Part shown: positions 54,463 through 64,000 of the stretch, piece by piece
How the letters are laid out: the number at the start of each line of letters is the position of its first letter
Position numbering within the stretch: the first letter of the stretch is position 1
NCBI GenBank assembly: GCA_040285825.1
Contig: JAUPSS010000014.1
Coordinates: 1 to 64,000 of the forward strand
Length of the DNA stretch: 64,000 nt
Source: Eukaryota sp. TZLM1-RC
Taxonomy: Eukaryota; Metamonada: BaSk clade
Direction of reading: 5' to 3'
Notes under the pieces: model-generated
Told to the model about the DNA's origin: nothing
Seen by the model: only the letters and a program-made list of their open reading frames with translations
Databases searched by the model: none
Program-made: the position numbers and the translations under genes

Positions 54463-55230
54463 TAATCAATGTAAAAGTTGACGCAACAATGTTTTCTACA
54501 CCAAAAATGTGATCAAGAACACATGCTGTATTTATAAACTTGAAAACTTCTCTTGTAAAATGCGCCAATCGTTTCGATTTTTTTAAAGGCAAGACAACCT
54601 TGTATAAATTGTCGCAAAGGTTGTAAAAAGATTATCAACAAAGGAATTCAAATCAAATGAATGACATGAACATTGGTTTTAATGATGTATAAAGCTCATA
54701 AATTTTGAAAAAGATACTGACCTAATCAAAAGAATGATAATCGTGCAGAAAATAGCGTTATCGTTGTTATATACAAACGATCACCTTTTGATTCAAGTCA
54801 AACAAATGATATCTGTTTCTAGAATACAATCAAAATGAAAGTGAAACTGTAAATTTTTTAAGAATTTTTTTTGTTTCTGTCAAATAACAAAAGTAAAATA
54901 ATTTTTCTTTATCAATGTAAAAGTTCACGCAACAATGTTTTTTTACACCAAAAATGTGATCAAGAACACATGCTGGTATTTCATAAACTTGAAAACTTCT
55001 CATGTAAATTGCGCCATTCGTTTCGATTTTTTTCAAAGGCAAGATAACCATGTATAAATTGTCGCAACAGTTGCAAAAAGGATTATCAACAAAAGAATTC
55101 AAAATCAAATCAATGACATGAACATTGGTTTCAATGATGCATAAAGCTCAAAATTTTGGAAGAAATACTTATCTAATCAAAAGAATGATAATCGTACAGA
55201 AATTAGTGTTACCGTTGCCATATACAAACA
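54463..55230. repeat. Internal duplication within the first 1.5-kb unit
   Basis: Two related blocks of about 320 bp (54463-54780 and 54912-55230) lie about 449 bp apart and start alike, ATCAATGTAAAAGTT. They share the CACATGCTG, GCGCCA and AATTGTCGC segments but differ by scattered substitutions, so the duplication is older than the tandem array. In the other units the second block is shortened by a deletion after AATTGTCGC (near 56685, 58220, 59740 and 61283). Confidence 0.8.
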
Positions 55231-58200
55231 CATGCAGAAAACAGGAAAGCAAAACCAAAATTAATTGCATTATGGGTTGGTAAAATTCCAATGTCAAAAT
55301 TGGAAAATCTGAAGTTTGAAACCAGACCCAAAATCTGATCTTCCAACCTGAGCAACCTTCTGCGGTTTTTCTCATTTCCGTACTCCGACTTTGGGATGCG
55401 TCTGTAACTTCAAACACATTATACTCTTAGTGCCATGATTCTTGGGGGCAGAAGGGTAGGCATCACAATTGCCATCAGTGCAGCAGCCTTGCCTATCGCA
55501 TTTTGGATTTCTATTCCGTAAATCTTGTACCTATCGGTTATTGTAAGTGTTTCGTTTGACTCAATCACTCTTTTGATCTCAATTGTTCATGGATTGGCTT
55601 GATGTCTTCACCGTTGTACTTTCTTCTTGATGAAGACTCTATCGTAATAAAGTTTCCTGGACAGTATTCTTTTCAGTACATACATCATCTTTTTTGCCAA
55701 CACTATTGTTTTCAAGATTGCCATTGAAACAGAATACATAAATCATTTCTTCATGTATCAAACCTGCCTTGTATCACTTGTGCATAAGCATGTTTTCACA
55801 GAAAGTGTGAAAACACAATAACATTCAACAGCGTTTTAAAACACTCATATGGAAATTACAATTCAAAGATTTATTGTCAAGTGTGGAGTCTTTTTTTCAT
55901 ATAAGAGATGGGGATTTCAAATGAAAACTATGCCAAATTGTTTCAGCTTTTTTGGTGCAGTAGTTTTGATCAATAGAGCATCTAGTTTCGTGTACATATT
56001 TTGCAATAAAATTGTTTGTTGAATTTATGAAACTCTAAATTTATTTTTTATTTATGTTTAAAAAAATGAAGAAAAACTTCTTAATCAATGTAAAAGTTGA
56101 CGCAACAATGTTTTCTACACCAAAAATGTGATCAAGAACACATGCTGTATTTATAAACTTGAAAACTTCTCTTGTAAAATGCGCCAATCGTTTCGATTTT
56201 TTTAAAGGCAAGACAACCTTGTATAAATTGTCGCAAAGGTTGTAAAAAGATTATCAACAAAGGAATTCAAATCAAATGAATGACATGAACATTGGTTTTA
56301 ATGATGTATAAAGCTCATAAATTTTGAAAAAGATACTGACCTAATCAAAAGAATGATAATCGTGCAGAAAATAGCGTTATCGTTGTTATATACAAACGAT
56401 CACCTTTTGATTCAAGTCAAACAAATGATATCTGTTTCTAGAATACAATCAAAATGAAAGTGAAACTGTAAATTTTTCAAGAATTTATTTTTTCTGTTTC
56501 TGTCAAATAACAAAAGTAAAATAATTTTTCTTTATCAATGTAAAAGTTCACGCGACAATGTTTTTTTACTCCATAAATGTGATCAAGAACACATGCTGTA
56601 TTTATAAACTTGACAACTTCTCATGTAAAATGCGCCATTCGTTTCCATTTTTTCAAAGGCAAGATAACCATGTATAAATTGTCGCCTAATCTTTTGACCT
56701 AATCAAAAGAATGATAATCGTACAGAAATTAGTGTTACCGTTGCCATATACAAACACATGCAGAAAACAGGAAAGCAAAACCAAAATTAATTGCAATATG
56801 GGTTGGTAAAATTCCAATGTCAAAATTGGAAAATCTGAAGTTTGAAACCAGACCCAAAATCTGATCTTCCAACCTGAGCAACCTTCTGTGGTTTTTCTCA
56901 ATTTCGTACTCCGACTTTGGGATGCGTCTGTAACTTCAAACACATTATACTCTTAGTGCCATGATTCTTGGGGGCAGAAGGGTAGGCATCACAATTGCCA
57001 TCAGTGCAGCAGCCTTGCCTATCGCATTTTGGATTTCTATTCCGTAAATCTTGTACCTATCGGTTATTGTAAGTGTTTCGTTTGACTCAATCACTCTTTT
57101 GATCTCAATTGTTCATGGATTGGCTTGATGTCTTCACCGTTGTACTTTCTTCTTGATGAAGACCTTTTCGTAATAAAGTTTCCCTGGACAGTATTTTTTT
57201 CAGTACATACATCATCTTTTTTGCCAACACTATTGTTTTCAAGATTTCCATTGAAACAGAATACATAAATCGTTTCTTCATGTATCAAACCTGCCTTGTA
57301 TCACTTGTGCATAAGCATGTTTTCACAGAAAGTGTGAAAACACAATAACATTCAACAGCGTTTTAAACACTCATATGGAAATTACAATTCAAAGATTTAT
57401 TGTCAAGTGTGGAGTCTTTTTTTCATATAAGAGATGGGGATTTCAAATGAAAACTATGCCAAATTGTTTCAGCTTTTTTGGTGCAGTAGTTTTGATCAAT
57501 AGAGCATCTAGTTTCGTGTACATATTTCGCAATAAAATTGTTTGTTGAATTTATGAAACTCTAAATTTATTTTTTTATTTATGTTTAAAAAAAATGAAGA
57601 AAAACTTCTTAATCAATGTAAAAGTTCACGCAACAATGTTTTCTACACCAAAAATGTGATCAAGAACACATGCTGTATTTATAAACTTGAAAACTTCTCT
57701 TGTAAAATGCGCCAATCGTTTCGATTTTTTTAAAGGCAAGACAACCTTGTATAAATTGTCGCAAAAGGTTGTAAAAAGATTATCAACAAAGGAATTCAAA
57801 TCAAATGAATGACATGAACATTGGTTTTTAATGATGTATAAAGCTCATAAATTTTGAAAAGATACTGACCTAATCAAAAGAATGATAATCGTGCAGAAAA
57901 TAGCGTTATCGTTGTTATATACAAACGATCACCTTTTTGATTCAAGTCAAACAAATGATATCTGTTTCTAGAATACAATCAAAAATGAAAGTGAAACTGT
58001 AAATTTTTCAAGAATTTATTTTTTTCTGTTTCTGTCAAATAACAAAAAGTAAAATAATTTTTTTCTTTATCAATGTAAAAGTTCACGCGACAATGTTTTT
58101 TTACTCCATAAATGTGATCAAGAACACATGCTGTATTTATAAACTTGAAAACTTCTCATGTAAAATGCGCCATTCGTTTCCATTTTTTCAAAGGCAAGAT

Positions 58201-61200
58201 AACCATGTATAAATTGTCGCCTAATCTTTTGACCTAATCAAAAGAATGATAATCGTACAGAAATTAGTGTTACCGTTGCCATATACAAACACATGCAGAA
58301 AACAGGAAAGCAAAACCAAAATTAATTGCATTATGGGTTGGTAATATTCCAATGTTAAAATTGGAAAATCTGAAGTTTGAAACCTTCAACCTGAGCAACC
58401 TTCTGCGGTTTTTCTCATTTCCGTACTCCGACTTTGGGATGCGTCTGTAACTTCAAACATATTATACTCTTAGTGCCATGATTCTTGGAGGCAGAAGGGT
58501 AGGCATCACAATTGCCATCAGTGCAGCAGCCTTGCCTATCGCATTTTGGATTTCTATTCCGTAAATCTTGTACCTATCGGTTATTGTAAGTGTTTCGTTT
58601 GACTCAATCACTCTTTTGATCTCAATTGTTCATGGATTGGCTTGATGTCTTCACCGTTGTACTTTCTTCTTGATGAAGACCTTTTCGTAATAAAGTTTCC
58701 CTGGACAGTATTTTTTTCAGTACATACATCATCTTTTTTGCCAACACTATTGTTTTCAAGATTTCCATTGAAGCAGAATACATAAATCGTTTCTTCATGT
58801 ATCAAACCTGCCTTGTATCACTTGTGCATAAGCATGTTTTCACAGAAAGTGTGAAAACACAATAACATTCAACAGCGTTTTAAAACACTCATATGGAAAT
58901 TACAATTCAAAGATTTATTGTCAAGTGTGGAGTCTTTTTTTCATATAAGAGATGGGGATTTCAAATGAAAACTATGCCAAATTGTTTCAGCTTTTTTGGT
59001 GCAGTAGTTTTGATCAATAGAGCATCTAGTTTCGTGTACATATTTTGCAATAAAATTGTTTGTTGAATTTATGAAACTCTAAATTTATTTTTTTATTTAT
59101 GTTTAAAAAAAATGAAGAAAAACTTCTTAATCAATGTAAAAGTTCACGCAACAATGTTTTTCTACACCAAAAATGTGATCAAAAACACATGCTGTATTTA
59201 TAAACTTGAAAAACTTCTCTTGTAAAATGCGCCAATCGTTTCGATTTTTTTAAAAGGCAAGACAACCTTGTATAAATTGTCGCAAAAGGTTGTAAAAAGA
59301 TTATCAACAAAGGAATTCAAATCAAATGAATGACATGAACATTGGTTTTTAATGATGTATAAAGCTCATAAATTTTTGAAAAGATACTGACCTAATCAAA
59401 AAGAATGATAATCGTGCAGAAAATAGCGTTATCGTTGTTATATACAAACGATCACCTTTTTGATTCAAGTCAAACAAATGATATCTGTTTCTAGAATACA
59501 ATCAAAATGAAAGTGAAACTGTAAATTTTTCAAGAATTTATTTTTTTCTGTTTCTGTCAAATAACAAAAGTAAAATAATTTTTCTTTATCAATGTAAAAG
59601 TTCACGCGACAATGTTTTTTTACTCCATAAATGTGATCAAGAACACATGCTGTATTTATAAACTTGAAAAACTTCTCATGTAAAATGCGCCATTCGTTTC
59701 CATTTTTTTCAAAGGCAAGATAACCATGTATAAATTGTCGCCTAATCTTTTTGACCTAATCAAAAGAATGATAATCGTACAGAAATTAGTGTTACCGTTG
59801 CCATATACAAACACATGCAGAAAAACAGGAAAAGCAAAACCAAAATTAATTGCATTATGGGTTGGTAAAAATTCCAATGTCAAAATTGGAAAATCTGAAG
59901 TTTGAAACCAGACCCAAAAATCTGATCTTCCAACCTGAGCAACCTTCTGCGGTTTTTTTCTCATTTCCGTACTCCGACTTTGGGATGCGTCTGTAACTTC
60001 AAACACATTATACTCTTAGTGCCATGATTCTTGGGGGCAGAAGGGTAGGCGTCACGATTGCCATCAGTGCAGCAGCCTTGCCTACCGCATTTTGGATTTA
60101 TATTCCGTAAATTTTGTACCTACTGGTTATTGTAAGTGTTTCGTTTGACTCAATCACTCTTTTGATCTCAATTGTTCATGGATTGGCTTGATGTCTTCAC
60201 CGTTGTACTTTCTTCTTGATGAAGACTCTATCGTAATAAAGTTTTCCTGGACAGTATTTTTTTCAGTACATACATCATCTTTTTTGCCAACACTATTGTT
60301 TTCAAGATTTCCATTGAAGCAGAATACATAAATCGTTTCTTCATGTATCAAACCTGCCTTGTATCACTTGTGCATAAGCATGTTTTCACAGAAAGTGTGA
60401 AAACACAATAACATTCAACAGCGTTTTAAAACACTCATATGGAAATTACAATTCAAAGATTTATTGTCAAGTGTGGAGTCTTTTTTTCATATAAGAGATG
60501 GGGATTTCAAATGAAAACTATGCCAAATTGTTTCAGCTTTTTTTGGTGCAGTAGTTTTTGATCAATAGAGCATCTAGTTTCGTGTACATATTTTTGCAAT
60601 AAAAATTGTTTGTTGAATTTATGAAACTCTAAATTTATTTTTTTATTTATGTTTAAAAAAATGAAGAAAAAAACTTCTTAATCAATGTAAAAGTTCACGC
60701 AACAATGTTTTTCTACACCAAAAATGTAATCAAAAACACATGCTGTATTTATAAACTTGAAAACTTCTCTTGTAAAATGCGCCAATCGTTTCGATTTTTT
60801 TAAAGGCAAGACAACCTTGTATAAATTGTCGCAAAGGTTGTAAAAAGATTATCAACAAAGGAATTCAAATCAAATGAATGACATGAACATTGGTTTTAAT
60901 GATGTATAAAGCTCATAAATTTTGAAAAAGATACTGACCTAATCAAAAGAATGATAATCGTGCAGAAAATAGCGTTATCGTTGTTATATACAAACGATCA
61001 CCTTTTGATTCAAGTCAAACAAATGATATCTGTTTCTAGAATACAATCAAAATGAAAGTGAAACTGTAAATTTTTCAAGAATTTATTTTTTCTGTTTCTG
61101 TCAAATAACAAAAGTAAAATAATTTTTCTTTATCAATGTAAAAGTTCACGCGACAATGTTTTTTTACTCCATAAATGTGATCAAGAACACATGCTGTATT

Positions 61201-62028
61201 TATAAACTTGAAAACTTCTCATGTAAAATGCGCCATTCGTTTCCATTTTTTCAAAGGCAAGATAACCATGTATAAATTGTCGCCTAATCTTTTGACCTAA
61301 TCAAAAGAATGATAATCGTACAGAAATTAGTGTTACCGTTGCCATATACAAACACATGCAGAAAACAGGAAAGCAAAACCAAAATTAATTGCATTATGGG
61401 TTGGTAAAATTCCAATGTCAAAATTGGAAAATCTGAAGTTTGAAACCAGACCCAAAATCTGATCTTCCAACCTGAGCAACCTTCTGCGGTTTTTCTCATT
61501 TCCGTACTCCGACTTTGGGATGCGTCTGTAACTTCAAACACATTATACTCTTAGTGCCATGATTCTTGGGGGCAGAAGGGTAGGCGTCACGATTGCCATC
61601 AGTGCAGCAGCCTTGCCTACCGCATTTTGGATTTATATTCCGTAAATTTTGTACCTACTGGTTATTGTAAGTGTTTCGTTTGACTCAATCACTCTTTTGA
61701 TCTCAATTGTTCATGGATTGGCTTGATGTCTTCACCGTTGTACTTTCTTCTTGATGAAGACTCTATCGTAATAAAGTTTTCCTGGACAGTATTCTTTTCA
61801 GTACATACATCATCTTTTCTGCCAACACTATTGTTTCCAAGATTGCCATTGAAACAGAATACATAAATCATTTCTTCATGTATCAAACCTGCCTTGTATC
61901 ACTTGTGCATAAGCATGTTTTCACAGAAAGTGTGAAAACACAATAACATTCAACAGCGTTTTCAACACTCATATGGATATTACAATTCAAAGATTTATTG
62001 TCAAGTTTTTTTTAAAAAAACTGGAATA

Positions 62029-62034
62029 TTTATT
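62029..62034 (-). terminator. Polyadenylation signal AATAAA of the second retrotransposon
   Basis: AATAAA in element sense lies about 16 bp upstream of the terminal A run (62006-62013) and about 18 bp downstream of the stop codon. The spacing fits a normal Pol II mRNA 3' end copied into the genome. Confidence 0.7.
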
Positions 62035-62051
62035 GAGATAAAAATAACCAT

Positions 62052-64000
62052 CTAGAATTCAATATCCTCCAAACAAGCGTCACTATTACTGAACCTACTC
62101 ACAGCATTACGTTCATATTCTACACCAATAGCTAAAAGTGCCCTTGAAATCATTGTAGGAATAGACTTGAAAATGCAAAAAACAATTCTATTTAACCAGA
62201 AAGTGGAGTTCATTGTTTTACCAGACCTATTCAGTAACACTTTTTTAAAATTTTCGAAAAAGTGCAACCCTGAAGGTCCAATATTGCCAAAAAGAGAAAT
62301 TGCAAACGGCACAAACTGATATTTCACATGTTCCACTCTACCTAACTGTGCCAACGGTTCTTCATACGGCGTTAGATAACGGCGAATCAGCGGAATACAC
62401 TAAACGAGCAGCAGAATTTTTGCAAACATCAACTGAGACAACATCTACAACATTGAGAACACCATCGATCCCTGGAGCTACTAAATCTGCCCTTCTTTTA
62501 CCAAAGGAATCATCAGTTTGATCTGAAGACAGCTTACGTACTAGTGGCTCAATAAATGCCTCTATATTGAAACTTTTGCACATGGCATATAATTGATCAC
62601 GAACTGAGTCATGAACAATTGAGCGATAAGTTATAAAATACTTACAGTTTAAAATATGGGAAAGCGTAACAACACTTTTGCAGCGACAAATTAAATCATT
62701 TGGTAATGAACAAGGCCATAGAAAACATCTCATTCTCATTGCAGTGGTCCATTGGTGATCATTAAGTAGAAGGCCATAAATGTTGGGAATTTGGGAGATT
62801 AAGCAACTTGAACAATTGTCTTCAAGATCAATCAAAAAGTTTGCAAAAACGGGATTTTTTTCCTTAGCCAAGCTAAGACGTACAATATAATCCAAGTTTT
62901 CTAAAACTTTCAAGATTTTTTTCTGCAATTTTGCATAAGTCAGTGGTAAGGAGAGCAAGCTTCTTGAAGGAAGTTCCACAATATCAGAGGGGAAACATTT
63001 AGCCCAAATATTGGGTGAATGAGTTTCAATTTCCTGTTGCAAAGAAATAAGATAAGAGCTGCCACAATTTTCAATGAGATGAATTTTTTCAGGAAAACGA
63101 TTCACAAATTCATAAATAAAATTCTTTCCACCTCCAATAAAGGCAGCTTTACAAAGGTAGCTTGATTTATGAAAATCAACACCACCAAAATTTGTACCAC
63201 AAAAAATGTGGCTTCGTAACTGAGATGCATCAATTTCCAATAATTTTGCTAAAAATTGGTTCTTTGTTCATTAAAAATGCGACAAAACTCCAAAGAAATT
63301 GATGGTGATGTAGATCTCAAAATATGAGTAAATTTTCCAGAATAACAGATTTTTAGGAAAAAGAATTTCAAATGTTTCTCAATATTTAAATTTTCTATTG
63401 ATTCTAATTCATTTCCAAATTGAGTCGACAGAGTCGAAAGTTGGCCTTTCACTTCATCAATATTTCCGAGATAACAACCCAAAAAACGAAAACCAGACTG
63501 ATCATAATTGATAAAGGGGACATTGACATCATTAATGAAAAAATCAATTGGTTCATGGCCAATAATCAAACATTTGGAGATATTCAATGAGAGACCAATA
63601 TCTTCATAACGCTGTTGAATAAAAGTTGCTATTTGTTTGAGAATTGTAATAGGAGCAATTACAGAAATGTCATCCATATATGCTACAATATATATTTCTG
63701 GGAATTTTTCTTTTATTTCGCACATTAATGGATGAATTGCCAGACAAAAGAAAAAAAGGACCAAGTGGATCACCTTGTTTAACACCTGAAGACGAAAGCA
63801 GGTCAAAGTTTTCATAGACCAATGTGGATGATTTTCCATAAAATGAATAGAAAAAAGGCTCAACTTCAGGAAAATGCTTTCGCAGCAAAGGTAAAATGGA
63901 AGAACGAGATATAGAATTGAAAGCATTCTTAAAATCTAAATTGAAGATGTAATTAGAATCACTAGAATTAAAAAACACATCCGACGAAAGAGCAGCAGAA
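62052..64000 (-). pseudogene. Frameshifted reverse transcriptase and restriction-like endonuclease (CRE/R2-like class)
   Basis: Three consecutive reading frames together make one protein. The first (from beyond 64000 to about 63750) holds RT motif A, LDFKNAFNS, and motif B, GVKQGDPLGP. After a one-base shift in a homopolymer near 63750 the second holds the catalytic YMDD (63669-63680). After a second shift near 63251-63268 the third (about 63268-62362) holds the C-x-C-x7-H-x3-C knuckle and an endonuclease core, R-A-D then D fourteen residues on. A last shift near 62375 leads into the C-terminal KYQFVPFAISLFG region typical of these endonucleases, ending at 62052. The breaks make this copy inactive unless they are sequencing errors, since two lie in or beside homopolymers. 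No RNase H is seen in the visible part. Confidence 0.88.

Larger units (their letters stand above)
53609..62005. repeat. Upstream intergenic array of ~1.5-kb repeats (six copies, last cut)
   Basis: A block beginning GTGCCATGATTC recurs at 53811, 55430, 56956, 58473, 60019 and 61554, giving unit lengths of 1619, 1526, 1517, 1546 and 1535 bp. The units share no clear similarity with the 462-bp spacer. The copy nearest 18S has a diverged edge from 53609 to about 53640 and is about 93 bp longer than the next. The last copy is interrupted at 62005 by a retrotransposon. Open frames of 65-92 codons recur with the repeat; indels break them in some units (for example one T missing near 55653), so I treat them as non-coding. 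Placement upstream of 18S suggests the 5' intergenic spacer, where many eukaryotes carry enhancer or spacer-promoter repeats. Confidence 0.93.
62006..64000 (-). mobile_element. Second non-LTR retrotransposon, 3' part, inserted in a 1.5-kb repeat
   Basis: The 1.5-kb repeat stops at TTGTCAAG (62005) and is followed, in plus-strand reading, by eight T. In element sense this is a short poly(A) tail preceded by an AATAAA signal (62029-62034) and the stop codon of the coding region at 62052. A poly(A) end and reverse transcriptase plus endonuclease coding sequence mark it as a LINE-type element. It continues past the window end, so its 5' part, full length and any target-site duplication cannot be seen. 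Unlike the element at 20955 it does not sit in a rRNA gene. Confidence 0.88.

Noticed and set aside
53946-61886. Recurring 65-, 82-85- and 92-codon frames in the 1.5-kb repeats
   Set aside because: Recurrence is explained by tandem repetition. Indels break the 65-codon frame in the second unit and the 85-codon frame in the fourth, so there is no sign of selection for coding.
53056-62005. Linked 5S rRNA, tRNA or U6 genes in the intergenic spacer
   Set aside because: I found no 5S core, tRNA B-box or U6 signature on either strand by reading; a covariance-model scan would settle it.

Overview
The window is a eukaryotic nuclear ribosomal DNA locus plus flanking selfish DNA. The rRNA genes are spliceosomal-era eukaryotic in layout (18S, ITS1, 5.8S, ITS2, 28S), all on the minus strand, so transcription runs right to left. 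The DNA is very AT-rich outside the rRNA genes. The rRNAs are compact (18S about 1.78 kb, 28S about 3.23 kb, ITS1 about 100 bp, ITS2 about 155 bp), which fits a unicellular eukaryote or early-diverging fungus-like organism. The 18S and 5.8S look broadly opisthokont-like to me, but I cannot name the lineage. No bacterial-type genes are present and there is no ordinary host protein-coding gene.

Layout, left to right: 1-15272, about 33 tandem copies of a ~462-bp spacer unit; 15273-19164, an rDNA copy with complete 28S, ITS2, 5.8S and ITS1 but only the last ~240 bp of 18S; 19165-20623, about three more spacer units; 20624-20954, the last 331 bp of another 28S; 20955-~24960, a retrotransposon joined to that 28S tail; ~24961-47625, about 49 further spacer units that change in sequence along their length; 47626-53055, one complete rDNA unit; 53056-53608, its immediate upstream flank; 53609-62005, six copies (last one cut) of an unrelated ~1.5-kb repeat that probably forms the upstream intergenic spacer; 62006-64000, the 3' part of a second, decayed retrotransposon that runs off the window.

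The main discovery candidate is the retrotransposon at 20955-24960. Its single uninterrupted reading frame encodes, in order, an RNase H domain, two C2H2 zinc fingers, a reverse transcriptase and a restriction-like endonuclease. It sits in 28S at a site about 710 bp downstream of the classical R2 site and just upstream of the sarcin-ricin loop. An RNase H placed ahead of the zinc fingers and reverse transcriptase is, as far as I know, unusual for this class. The frame has no ATG in its first 38 codons after the upstream stop and is preceded by a perfect 10-bp hairpin.

The parts relate as follows. The complete 18S-5.8S-28S unit is presumably driven from the 1.5-kb repeat side and terminates into the 462-bp array. 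The 28S genes serve as the target and probable co-transcription host of the retrotransposon. The truncated copies and the sequence gradient along the arrays record unequal exchange and deletion. Because the region is extremely repetitive, array lengths and the two abnormal junctions (19162-19164 and ~24960) could in part be assembly products and should be confirmed with long reads.
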